Origin: Pedobacter glucosidilyticus DSM 23534
Lineage (GTDB): Bacteria > Bacteroidota > Bacteroidia > Sphingobacteriales > Sphingobacteriaceae
DNA length: 64,000 bases
Reading direction: 5' to 3'
NCBI RefSeq assembly: GCF_000425145.1
Contig: NZ_KE384311.1
Coordinates: 227,832-291,831, forward strand
Below, one piece after another: positions 48,874 to 58,240 of this stretch (position 1 is its first letter; every line of letters begins with the position of its first letter). The position numbers and the translations under genes are program-made. The notes under the pieces are model-generated. The model was not told where the DNA came from. It was given only the letters and a program-made list of their open reading frames with translations, and did no database searches.

Positions 48874-49950
48874 ATGAAAAAACTAGCTTTACAACTTATT
48901 TTTTTAAGCTTTGTAGTACATGTACAAGCTCAACAACCATTATCTACGCTTCAGGAATGGCCTAAAGGCTATCACCCAAAAGAAGTAGGCTTAAAAATAG
49001 TTAGTAATTTCCTACCACGACCAAATATGCTAACACCACAAGATACTACCATACATTATGCACAAGTATGTATTTGGTATGGCAGTTTAACTTTTGCTCA
49101 TATCACTAAAAATAAATCCCTACAAAAACAACTGATTGATAAGTATGATACACTCATGCTAAATCAAGATATTATCCCTAGCAAAGAACATGTAGACTAT
49201 AACGTGTTTGGTATTATTCCTTTAGAAATAGCTATTCAAACTAAAAACAAAGAAAAACTTGCCTTTGGTAAAGAAAAGGCAGATATACAATGGAGAAATC
49301 CGCTACCCAACGGCATGAGTAAGTAAACCAGGTATTGGATAGATGATATGTATATGATATCTGTTTTACAAGCTCAAGCTTACCGAGCTACAAAAAACCC
49401 TGTTTATTTAGAAAGAGCGGCACTTCAAATGATAGCTTATTTAGATTCTTTGCAGCAAGATAATGGCTTGTTTTTTCATGGTGCTAAAGGCCGATTTTTC
49501 TGGGGAAGGGGAAATGGATGGATGGCCGCTGGAATAACAGAACTACTTACAGATTTACCCAAAAACAACTTACATTATGCTAAAATAATGGATGGTTACC
49601 AGAAAATGATGACTGCTCTATTATCTCATCAGGATGAAAAAGGTTTATGGCATCAATTGGTAGATTATCCTGAAGCTTGGGAAGAAACATCATCATCAGG
49701 TATGTTTACATTCGCCTTCATCACAGGCGTAAAAAATGGCTGGTTAAACCCTTCAAAATACATTCCGGCAACACAAAAAGCTTGGAAAGCTTTGGTGGAT
49801 AAAATTGATAATCAAGGCAATATACAGGATGTTTGTGCTGGCATGGGTCAAAGAGTAGATGCCGCTGGTTATTTAAACGCCAGAAAAGTAAATGGAGATT
49901 ATCATGGTCAAGCACCCTTATTATGGTGTGCTTCTGCCCTACTTAAATAA
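48874..49950 (+). pseudogene. GH88/GH105-type unsaturated glycuronyl hydrolase, interrupted by a stop
   Basis: One frame runs from the ATG at 48874 to 49950 with a single in-frame TAA (49324-49326). Before it are a signal peptide (MKKLALQLIFLSFVVHVQAQ) and the N-terminal helices (VGLKIVSNFLPRPN). Directly after come WIDDMYMISVLQAQAY with the catalytic Asp pair region, FHGAKGRFFWGRGNGWMAAG and AGYLNARKVNGDYHGQAPLLWC, all typical of YteR/YesR-like rhamnogalacturonyl hydrolases. The total is about 358 codons, near full length. CAA to TAA is the simplest cause. No polysaccharide-utilisation genes are adjacent. It is probably inactive unless the stop is read through. Confidence 0.8.
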
Positions 49951-50032
49951 GCAGAAATGAAAACGCTTATCATTTAAAACTATTTTTACCTGTTTTAAAT
50001 ATTTAGGCAAGCAAAATAATTATGTATGAAGA

Positions 50033-50575
50033 TTATGGGACAACAATAACGGATGAAATACTTTGCTGACCATCGTAATCAACCTGAACCAGTCTGACAA
50101 ACACATTTTTTTTAGCTATTTCATCCTCATCATTACACGCTGCCAAAAGAAAAATACCGAGTATAATTAACGAAAACTTCAAGTTTTTCCGAAAACTTAA
50201 TCCTAAAAAAAATAATAAAGCTATGCTTTCTTTAAAAATATCGTTTATAGGTATACTAAAACTATAATTTATAAGCTCATTAGAATTAGCATTAATAGCG
50301 CTACTAGCTACTTGGCCTAGATCATGCCAAATTACACCGTCTTCTGAAGCCTGTACAATAAAATGGCTATTATTTGCCTCACTTATAGTTGACCATTTTA
50401 TGGTAACAGTTTCTAAATTACGTTCTGATGTAAAACTTAATAAACTAACAGGCAAAACCTCTATAGGTGATGCTGCTTGTGAAATTTTAGTTGCTAATTT
50501 TTCACTTTTAATGGCTTGTTCTGCTTTAACATTGTTAAAACAAAACCATAATGTTATAAATGTTAGAAATTTCAT
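50033..50575 (-). CDS. exported protein with fibronectin-like part and odd C-terminus
   Basis: From the Met at 50575 this is about 180 residues. A signal peptide (MKFLTFITLWFCFNNVKA) is followed by LPVSLLSFTSE, NLETVTIKWSTISEANNSHF and VQASEDGVIW, which is the domain that precedes T9SS tails in Bacteroidota; the same domain occurs in the protein at 6047. Instead of a sorting tail it has two hydrophobic stretches (IALLFFLGLSF and LKFSLIILGIFLLAAC) ending in a lipobox-like LAAC followed by NDEDE. The function is unknown; it may be a fusion of two short genes. Confidence 0.55.
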   Translation of the reverse strand: MKFLTFITLWFCFNNVKAEQAIKSEKLATKISQAASPIEVLPVSLLSFTSERNLETVTIKWSTISEANNSHFIVQASEDGVIWHDLGQVASSAINANSNELINYSFSIPINDIFKESIALLFFLGLSFRKNLKFSLIILGIFLLAACNDEDEIAKKNVFVRLVQVDYDGQQSISSVIVVP

Positions 50576-50843
50576 AGTCATGTAATGTTATCCTAAAATA
50601 GCAGTTTAGGCTGTAGTTGAATTATACAAGAATACCTACTATGGCGCAAAGTATGTAACCTTAGCCGTTTGCAACAGTGTACTTGTGCATTGTATAAAGA
50701 ACTTTTCATCATCAATTTATTTTTTAATATTAATGTTTTCTAATTTTTCAGAAAATTAAATTATCCTTTTTTTTCTGCCAATTTTTCAATAGTTTTGATT
50801 AACCTAAAGTAAACAAAATCAGCAAAATCTAAAATTTTATTAA

Positions 50844-50898
50844 TATAAGTCCACATATAGCCCACCTATACCCCACCTTTTATCCGTATTTTATCCAC
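50844..50898. repeat. five 11-bp tandem units, helically phased
   Basis: On the minus strand the units are GTGGATAAAAT, ACGGATAAAAG, GTGGGGTATAG, GTGGGCTATAT and GTGGACTTATA, contiguous and each 11 bp. The G-rich core thus recurs about once per helical turn. It lies in the 750-bp gap 50582-51332, which has no gene. The word TATAAGTCCACA is shared with the leader palindromes at 4882 and 5761. Confidence 0.75.
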
Positions 50899-51036
50899 GT
50901 CTCCTTCGGTGCTTCTCCCAGATTTCTTCGTAACACCTTCGGCAAAATGGGGCTATTTCCCGAACAAGTCTCGAACATGGTACGGAGGAAGGCTGAAGGC
51001 TTAAAGCGGAAAGCAAAAGGCGAAAAGCTTAATTAG

Positions 51037-51240
51037 ATTAAAAATTCAAAAGGAAAAATTCAAAATTAAAAAACAGGAAAGCCATCATCCAGAACTGGAA
51101 ACTGATTAAAAATTCAAAAGGAAAAATTCAAAATTCAAAAACAGAAAAGTCATCATTAAGAACTGGAAACTGATTCAAAATTCAAAAGGAAAAATTCAAA
51201 ATTCAAAAACAGAAAAGTTATCACCCACAACTGGAAACTG
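51037..51240. repeat. tandem repeat, 3 x 68 bp
   Basis: Units at 51037-51104, 51105-51172 and 51173-51240 each run from ATT(A/C)AAAATTCAAAAGG to GAACTGGAAACTG (third unit CAACTGGAAACTG). They are built from ATTCAAAA words seen at other gaps. Flanks carry GGCTTAAAGCGGAAAGC (about 50998) and TCAAAAATCAATC and AACTAACCAACTA words (51270-51330). There are no spacers. Confidence 0.95.
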
Positions 51241-51332
51241 GTAACCGATAACTGATTCAAATCACTCATTCTCTCATTCAAAAATCAATCAATAATACAG
51301 TCTAACAAACTAACCAACTACAAACTAACCAA

Positions 51333-52214
51333 CTAAACTCCACTTCTCAACTCTAACACTGCCGTATTTAGCTTTCTTCTGATTTCTTTTTCTTTGGCTC
51401 TGTCGTGGTAATTGAGCAATACTTGCACTTTAAATTTGGTATAATCTTTCCTGATTTCGAGGGTTTTTACAGAAAAACCATCTTTCATGGTATAATCTTC
51501 ATATGGTTTGATGACACTTTCTAGATATGCTTCTAAACTTGCTGGGGTTTGGTTTAAGTGAACATCCAATTCAAACTCTACTGTAAGTTTTTTAATATTT
51601 TGTTTCGACTGGTTAACAATTAAAGAAGTAAAAATAACCGAGTTAGGTATCAGCACCATATCGTTATCTTCATTCTGGATGATGATATTGATTAAGGTAA
51701 TATCTAAAATCTTCCCTTCTTGATCTAATACTTTGATATGATCTCCTAAAGACAAACGGTCTGAAAACATGATGATTAGGCCGTTAATCATGTTGGTTAC
51801 ATACTCCTTAAATATCAAAGCAATAGCTGCCGCAACAATGGTAATGCTGGTTAGAAACTTGATAGGGTCTATCCCCATAAAAACCATAATGGCTATGATG
51901 AGGAAAACTGTATTTAAAACCGAAACAATGCGGTTAATACCTAAAATAAAATTGTCTTTGATATTAGCCTTGAGGTTATTTTTACGTACATACCAATAAA
52001 TGATGATTAAACGTACTACCGAAATAGAGAAACTTGCCCCCGTAACAATCAGTAAAGAGTAAGCTACTTTACCAATAATGGGCACTTTAGCATAAATTTC
52101 TGGCTGGTTGATATTAAAATATACCAAAGTAGCATAAACAACAAGCTTAATAAAAATCACAAGGAGCTCTGTAGTGGTACTTCTTTCTTTAGCTGTGATA
52201 TCTTTAATATTCAT
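51333..52214 (-). CDS. MscS-family mechanosensitive channel
   Basis: This 293-residue protein has three or four N-terminal membrane helices and the MscS core: ...FKEYVTNMINGLIIMFSDRLSLGDHIKV, where the pore helix runs into the conserved LGDxI motif of the beta domain. LINIIIQNEDNDMVLIPNSV follows, then a C-terminal alpha-beta domain. It releases solutes on hypo-osmotic shock. It lies 58 bp after the treY-malQ gene on the same strand, which fits a shared osmotic-stress role with trehalose synthesis. Confidence 0.88.
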   Translation of the reverse strand: MNIKDITAKERSTTTELLVIFIKLVVYATLVYFNINQPEIYAKVPIIGKVAYSLLIVTGASFSISVVRLIIIYWYVRKNNLKANIKDNFILGINRIVSVLNTVFLIIAIMVFMGIDPIKFLTSITIVAAAIALIFKEYVTNMINGLIIMFSDRLSLGDHIKVLDQEGKILDITLINIIIQNEDNDMVLIPNSVIFTSLIVNQSKQNIKKLTVEFELDVHLNQTPASLEAYLESVIKPYEDYTMKDGFSVKTLEIRKDYTKFKVQVLLNYHDRAKEKEIRRKLNTAVLELRSGV

Positions 52215-52272
52215 ATAGGCTTTAATCTACATCAAATTTAAAGAAAAAGACAATTAAATTTAATCAGGGCTG

Positions 52273-55200
52273 CTAACTGCGATGAAATATTTTAGTCAGC
52301 ACAGCCAATTTAGCAGCTATTTGAGGCTTTAATTCATCGCCCACGAGCTTAAAAGACCAATTTTGTTCTGTAGTACCGGGCAGGTTCATCCTACTTTGTT
52401 CATCTAAATTTAAAACATCCTGTAAAGGGATGATGGCCGTTTTACAAACCGAAGCATAGGCCATGCGGATGATTTCTTCAGCCACATTATGCTGGCTTAT
52501 TTTCTTGTTGCAATACAAATTCAGGTTAGCTTTGATGTTATTTCCGGCTTCTTTATACCATCCCAGCAAGGTATTATTATCATGTGTACCTGTATAAACA
52601 AAGAAATTTTCTTGATGATGATGCGGTATATGCAAAGATTGCGGCATATCATCCCCAAAAGAAAACTGTAAAACTTTCATTCCAGCTAGTTCAAATTGGT
52701 CTCTTAGTTGAAAAACACCTTGATTAACATCGCCCAAATCCTCGGCTATAAAAGGTTTTTCTGGAAAGTGTTTTAAAATAAAATCAAAAAAATCAGCTCC
52801 CGGTCCCTCCTTCCAAGTGCCATCTTTAGCTGTTTGCGCACCTGCTGGCACTTCCCAATAATCATAAAAAGCCCTAAAATGGTCTAGTCTCAAAACATCA
52901 AACCATTGGATATTCTTTTGCAAGCGTTTTAACCACCAATCGTAATTTTGCTTTTTTAAAACATCCCACCTAAAAACGGGCATGCCCCAAAGCTGACCAT
53001 CTTCATTAAAATAATCGGGCGGTACACCTGCAATACCTTTGATTTTCCCCTCTTCATCCAAAGCAAAAATATCTTGCTGCGCCCATACATCTGCCGATTG
53101 ATGGTTGACATAAAAAGGTAAATCGCCAATAATTTCCACATCATTTTGCTTGGCATAGGCTTTTAACTGTCGCCATTGCAAATCAAACAGATATTGATGC
53201 CATTTAATTTCTGTTATGGCTTCTTGGTGTTTTTCAGTTTCTACAGTTAAAGCCTTCAATTCTCGCTTTTTTATAGCGCTAGGCCATTGGTACCAAGGCT
53301 TTTTATATTGCTGATGTAAAGCCATAAAAAGTGCATAATCATTTAACCAATAGCTTTCTTGATGGCAAAATTGCTGAAAAGCAGGTCGTAATTGCTGTTT
53401 AGCTTGCTGCCAAGCTTTTTTCAACAGTAACTTTTTATGCTTTTCTACTTGCAAATAATCTACCCGGTTTCCCGGATGTATAGCAGCCTTATCTAAATCC
53501 TTTTGTTGCAGATAGCCCTCTTCTACTAGCGGTTCTAAGGCTATAAACAAATTATTACCGGCCATACTGCTCCAACTGCTATAAGGCGAAAAAGACTCTG
53601 AAGCTGCCAAAGGTGTTAGCGGTAATATTTGCCAATAGCGCTGTTGGGCCTGTTTTAAAAAATCTATAAACTGGTAGGCTTGCTCGCCTAAATTGCCCAT
53701 ACCATAGGCAGAAGGCAAAGAACTGATATGTAAAAGCACCCCAGCAGAACGCTGATTTTGCTTTTTACTTTCTAAAATGGCAAAAGGTAAATAGCTTAAA
53801 ACATCTTTAACATAAACAGCTTCAGTGGGTTCTTCTGTTATTAAATTTCTCCAGGGCTTGTTTTGGGTGTCAAGCAATTGTGTATCGCCCCAATCTATAT
53901 CTTCTAGTTTACACTGATGTTTTTCGCACAACAATGCCGGATGCAATACCGCAACAACCAAAACTTCCTGCTCATTAAACACCCTTTTAAATGCAATTAA
54001 ATGCTCTTTAAACTTTCCTGCTATACTTACAGCTTGGTAGTTAGCATGGGCATAAAATTCTTTTTTTCGCTTACGCTGATGAATCAAAAATTGTGTTAGC
54101 CATAATTTGATTTTAGCATCATTGGGATGATTTAATAAATCTTTGATTTGATGAGGTTTAAGCTCTTGTATCTCATCCAGATATTGATTTCTAAGCTTAA
54201 AATCTATCTGTTGTCTGTTATCTGGGTCTACAAAAGTAAAGTCCCAAAGCTCTGTGCCTTGGTAAACATCTGGCACACCGGGGCAAGTAAATTTTAATAA
54301 CAATTGCACCAAAGCATTATAAACCCCATAAGGGGCTATTTTCTGATGAAATTCTTGAAAACTTGCCATAAACAGATGCTCTGGATTTAATAGCGCAGCC
54401 ACAAATTGCTTCACACTGTTTTCATAGCTTTCGTTGGGTTTATTCCAGTCTGATTGTATTTTGCCTTCCCTTAAAGCTTTAATCAAATAGGCCTCAAAGC
54501 GTGGCAAGAAATCGTCTGAAATATTACTAGAAATAGGGAAATTACCCACTAAATTTTGATAAATGAAATACTCATCATTTGGCTCAATTTTAAACTTCTG
54601 TACCAAATTGCGATTCATTTTACGCCATTGCCTAATTTTTTCTATCCATAAATTGGGTAAATGGGTTAAAACGTTTAGCCTTGCCCGGGCATCTTCGCCC
54701 CTTTTGGTATCATGGGTAGAAGTGGTATTTAAAGTTAAAGGCATCAGCGCTTGTCGCTTTTGCATCCATTCATGAAAATAAGCGGTAGAAATGCCAAAAC
54801 ATTCGGGATGGTCGCCCACTTCATTATGCCCAATAAACCTAAAATTGGTATACATCAAGGTATCTTCTACACCTTTGGCCATTAAGGGGCCGCTAAACTG
54901 CATTAAACGCTTATAAAACAAACTTGCTGTGCTTCTTATTTGCTTGTCTTCCTGCTCTTGCGACCTATTTAAAATAACATCCTCTAAAGTATTAAACCCT
55001 AAAAGGTGTTTAGGTTTATCGGCTTTAAGCCTGATGAAAATGCTTTTTAAACGCTTAAACTCTTCTTCTGCTAATGGAAAACTATCCCCATAAAACCTAT
55101 ACACAGGCATATAAACCAAAAACCAAGCAATGGCTTGTTTGATATCTTCGGCACTAGCATCTGTTTCTAATTTTAAAGTATGGAAGTATTTGCAAAGGTT

Positions 55201-56421
55201 ATACAATTCGCCCTGCATATTTTGGAATAAGAAATTAGCTTTCTTCTCCAGTACTTGTTCTTCAAAACTTTTTACTTGAGGGATGATTTCTTGATATAAA
55301 GCATTAAATGTTTCCTCTGCGGGACTGTAAGTCAATAAGTTATTCACCAAACCTAAAAAATCATACCCGCTAGTTCCTGCTATTTCCCATTCTGTCGGTA
55401 ATTCTTCACCTTTTTCAAGGATTTTCTCTGCGACAATATATTTATCACCAACAAGCTTTTTAAGCTGTTGCAGGTATTTTGTAGGGTTATATAAACCATC
55501 AATATGGTCTAAACGTAAAGCTTGAATTAGATCTTGATCTAAAAGATTATTGATAAACTGGTGATAATATTTAAAAACTACCTCATCCTGAATGTTTAAA
55601 CAAAGCAAGCCATTGACGGTAAAAAAACGCCTGTAATTGATACGCTGACTGGTATCTTGCCAATAACAAAACTCGTAATATTGCTTATTGATGATGGCTT
55701 TTAATAAGGTTTGCGATTGATTAATATCTTGAAGTGTTTGATTTAGTAAAACCTGTATCTTCTTATCTTTTAGTTTTTTATGACTTTCCTGAATAAAATT
55801 TTCCCAAGCTTTAGCAAAGGCTTCTTTATTTTTAATGTCCTCTAAACCTTCTAGCTGTTGTAGCAGTTTATCTAGCTTTACATATTTGATTAAACTTTTA
55901 TAAGAGGCTAAATTAAGTGGGTAACAGGCATCAAAATATTGAAAATAAAACCTACCCATTTTATAAATTAACTGCAGCTCTTGTTTCTTGATAACTTCTT
56001 GCAATGGTCTGCCTAAAAAAGGCACCATCAGTTTTCCGTTGAAGAAATTAGAGCTAAATGGATTATCAAAAAAACTTCTAAACCTAGATTTGCTTCCTTT
56101 CTCTAAAACGTCCATCAGCCACTCGTTATCCGGATGAAAAGCCATGTGATTAGGTACAATATCTTGCAACCACATCATCTGGTTCTTTTTCAAGAAGTTT
56201 TGGATAGTCTTTAATTCTGATAAAGAGCCTATTTCTGGATTTATCTGATGTGGATTTACCACATCATAACCATGTACGCTTTCTTTTACAGCTTTAAAAA
56301 TAGGCGAAGCATACAACGTATCAACCCCCATCCTTTTAAAATAGCTTAACACTTCTTTAAGCTGTTGGAAGGTAAATTGATGGTTGAACTGTAGACGATA
56401 AGTTTGAGCAGGATATTTCAT
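52273..56421 (-). CDS. treY-malQ: malto-oligosyltrehalose synthase / 4-alpha-glucanotransferase fusion
   Basis: This 1382-residue protein joins two enzymes. Residues about 1-870 are TreY: YRLQFNHQFTFQQLKEVLSY, YASPIFKA, HGYDVVNP, QDIVPNHMAF, ALRLDHIDGLYNP, VAEKIL and TTSTHDTKRGEDARARL are GH13 TreY blocks. Residues about 890-1382 are MalQ (GH77): RSAGVLLHISSLPSAYGMGN, IGDLPFYVNHQSADVWA, VLRLDHFRAFYDYWEVP, FIAEDLGDV and YTGTHDNNTLLGWY. TreY isomerises the reducing end of maltodextrin to a trehalose linkage; MalQ reshapes maltodextrins to supply substrate. It lies 17 bp after treZ. Confidence 0.95.
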   Translation of the reverse strand: MKYPAQTYRLQFNHQFTFQQLKEVLSYFKRMGVDTLYASPIFKAVKESVHGYDVVNPHQINPEIGSLSELKTIQNFLKKNQMMWLQDIVPNHMAFHPDNEWLMDVLEKGSKSRFRSFFDNPFSSNFFNGKLMVPFLGRPLQEVIKKQELQLIYKMGRFYFQYFDACYPLNLASYKSLIKYVKLDKLLQQLEGLEDIKNKEAFAKAWENFIQESHKKLKDKKIQVLLNQTLQDINQSQTLLKAIINKQYYEFCYWQDTSQRINYRRFFTVNGLLCLNIQDEVVFKYYHQFINNLLDQDLIQALRLDHIDGLYNPTKYLQQLKKLVGDKYIVAEKILEKGEELPTEWEIAGTSGYDFLGLVNNLLTYSPAEETFNALYQEIIPQVKSFEEQVLEKKANFLFQNMQGELYNLCKYFHTLKLETDASAEDIKQAIAWFLVYMPVYRFYGDSFPLAEEEFKRLKSIFIRLKADKPKHLLGFNTLEDVILNRSQEQEDKQIRSTASLFYKRLMQFSGPLMAKGVEDTLMYTNFRFIGHNEVGDHPECFGISTAYFHEWMQKRQALMPLTLNTTSTHDTKRGEDARARLNVLTHLPNLWIEKIRQWRKMNRNLVQKFKIEPNDEYFIYQNLVGNFPISSNISDDFLPRFEAYLIKALREGKIQSDWNKPNESYENSVKQFVAALLNPEHLFMASFQEFHQKIAPYGVYNALVQLLLKFTCPGVPDVYQGTELWDFTFVDPDNRQQIDFKLRNQYLDEIQELKPHQIKDLLNHPNDAKIKLWLTQFLIHQRKRKKEFYAHANYQAVSIAGKFKEHLIAFKRVFNEQEVLVVAVLHPALLCEKHQCKLEDIDWGDTQLLDTQNKPWRNLITEEPTEAVYVKDVLSYLPFAILESKKQNQRSAGVLLHISSLPSAYGMGNLGEQAYQFIDFLKQAQQRYWQILPLTPLAASESFSPYSSWSSMAGNNLFIALEPLVEEGYLQQKDLDKAAIHPGNRVDYLQVEKHKKLLLKKAWQQAKQQLRPAFQQFCHQESYWLNDYALFMALHQQYKKPWYQWPSAIKKRELKALTVETEKHQEAITEIKWHQYLFDLQWRQLKAYAKQNDVEIIGDLPFYVNHQSADVWAQQDIFALDEEGKIKGIAGVPPDYFNEDGQLWGMPVFRWDVLKKQNYDWWLKRLQKNIQWFDVLRLDHFRAFYDYWEVPAGAQTAKDGTWKEGPGADFFDFILKHFPEKPFIAEDLGDVNQGVFQLRDQFELAGMKVLQFSFGDDMPQSLHIPHHHQENFFVYTGTHDNNTLLGWYKEAGNNIKANLNLYCNKKISQHNVAEEIIRMAYASVCKTAIIPLQDVLNLDEQSRMNLPGTTEQNWSFKLVGDELKPQIAAKLAVLTKIFHRS

Positions 56422-56438
56422 AGGTAGCGTTGCGTTTT

Positions 56439-58238
56439 TTATGACTTGGATTGATAGATTTTAACAGCTGTAGGGCTAATTTCATCCTTCTCAACAGGAT
56501 GACCAGCCCATTTTTCATCGGCAGAATCAAAAATCAATTCATAAGCTTGAATTTTTGAATTCTGAATGCTTTGTTGCCTAGCTGAAAAATTGAGGACGCA
56601 TAACACCTTTACATCTTCACTACTTCTGCTGATGTAAAGCATTTGCTGCGTTTCATCAGCGTAAGCTTTTAAACCTGTTCTTTGGGTATTTTTAAATACT
56701 GGGTGCGTTTTACGAAGCTGTATGAGGGCTTTATAGTAGGCCAACATGGTTTTATGCTGCGGTAAGTTTAGCTCGTCCCAGCGGAGTTTAGAAGCTTCAA
56801 AAGTAGAGATAGCTTGCGGGTCTGGTACTTCTTGTTCGCTTACAAATGCTGCAAATTCTTTCTTTCTACCTTCCTGTACGGCCTTTATCAACTCTTCATT
56901 CGTATGGCTGATAAAGTATTGAAACGGAGAACTTGCCGACCATTCCTCGCCCATAAACAGCATGGGGATATATGGCGAAATAAAAACTGCGGCAGCCATG
57001 AGTTTTTGCATCTCGAAACTAAAAAGCTGGCTACTACGCTCTCCTAACATACGGTTACCCACTTGATCGTGGTTTTGAGAGAAAACCACAAAGCGCTCTC
57101 CTGCCAATCCAACTGTACTACTACCAAATTTCTTTTTGCGGTGTGGCGAGTATAAGCCATCAAAAACAAAAGCATCTTGATAGGCTTTAGCTAAAGAAGA
57201 AATCCCATCAAAATCTTCATAATAACCTTTTTTCTCTCCTCCGGCACTTACCCGTAAAGCATGATGAAACTCATCTATCCATTGAGCATCCATCGCAAAA
57301 CCATTTTGGCTCAAAGGTTCTAAATATCTTTTATCGTTTAAATCGCACTCGGCAATTAAGAAATGTGTTTTTTGATGTTCCTGATTAAAGGCATCTACAT
57401 GCTCCTTAATTTCTGCCAAAATATGCCTAGCACTAAAATCTTTAATGGCATGTACAGCATCTAAACGTAAGCCATCTATATGAAAATCTCTTAGCCATAG
57501 CAATACATTTTCGATATAAAAAGTACGTACAGCATCGCAATGGGCATCATCAAAATTGATGGCTTTACCCCAAGGGGTTTGATATTTATCGGTAAAAAAC
57601 GGTCCAAAATCGTTTAAATAATTCCCCTCCGGACCTAAATGGTTGTATACTACATCTAAAATAACGGCCACACCTTTTTCGTGACAGGCGTTTACCAGCT
57701 CTTGCAAACCTGTATAAGCACCATAACTATCTTGAACGGCAAAAGGAAAAACACCATCATAACCCCAATTTCTATTTCCGGGGAATTGGGCAACAGGCAT
57801 CAATTCTATGGCATTGACACCTAAATCAAGCAAATAATCTAGCTTTTGGATGATAGCTTCAAAAGTTCCTTCTGGTGTGAAAGTTCCAACATGCAACTCA
57901 TAAATTATTAAATCTTGCATGGCTGGAATTTGCCAATGCTCATCTGTCCATTCAAAAGCATGTAAATTTGCTACTTTTGAGGCTTGATGAACATCAGGCT
58001 GCTGCAAAGCTGTAGGGTCTGGCAAAGTTTTATCATCAAGCAGTATAAAATATTCGTCTTCTGGCTGTAGTAAATCTGTAGTTTTTTGCCAATAACCAAA
58101 ATCGGCCTTTTCTAAATGGATAATGGTTTCATCCTTAGGTTTTAGAACCGATACTTTGTTTGCATTGGGGCACCATAAATTAATCTTTGTAGTACCGTAG
58201 CAATAATTTACGCCTATTTTTCTGCAAGCTTTCGTCAT
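56439..58238 (-). CDS. treZ: malto-oligosyltrehalose trehalohydrolase
   Basis: This 599-residue GH13 enzyme has an N-terminal carbohydrate-binding beta domain (residues about 1-90). The catalytic barrel has LHVGTFTPEGTFEAIIQKL, VILDVVYNHLGPEGNY, IDGLRLDAVHAI (nucleophile Asp), FLIAECDLND (acid Glu) and FSQNHDQVGNRMLGERSS. A C-terminal DUF3459-type domain ends the protein. It cuts trehalose from the end made by TreY. It is 2 bp after glgX and 17 bp before treY-malQ, so the three form one operon. Confidence 0.95.
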   Translation of the reverse strand: MTKACRKIGVNYCYGTTKINLWCPNANKVSVLKPKDETIIHLEKADFGYWQKTTDLLQPEDEYFILLDDKTLPDPTALQQPDVHQASKVANLHAFEWTDEHWQIPAMQDLIIYELHVGTFTPEGTFEAIIQKLDYLLDLGVNAIELMPVAQFPGNRNWGYDGVFPFAVQDSYGAYTGLQELVNACHEKGVAVILDVVYNHLGPEGNYLNDFGPFFTDKYQTPWGKAINFDDAHCDAVRTFYIENVLLWLRDFHIDGLRLDAVHAIKDFSARHILAEIKEHVDAFNQEHQKTHFLIAECDLNDKRYLEPLSQNGFAMDAQWIDEFHHALRVSAGGEKKGYYEDFDGISSLAKAYQDAFVFDGLYSPHRKKKFGSSTVGLAGERFVVFSQNHDQVGNRMLGERSSQLFSFEMQKLMAAAVFISPYIPMLFMGEEWSASSPFQYFISHTNEELIKAVQEGRKKEFAAFVSEQEVPDPQAISTFEASKLRWDELNLPQHKTMLAYYKALIQLRKTHPVFKNTQRTGLKAYADETQQMLYISRSSEDVKVLCVLNFSARQQSIQNSKIQAYELIFDSADEKWAGHPVEKDEISPTAVKIYQSKS

Positions 58239-58240
58239 AC

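Noticed and set aside
50888..50899. Replication origin based on a TTATCCAC box (also TTATCCACA near 63329)
   Set aside because: Single near-matches in AT-rich DNA, no dnaA or other origin genes, no AT-rich unwinding element beside a box cluster.
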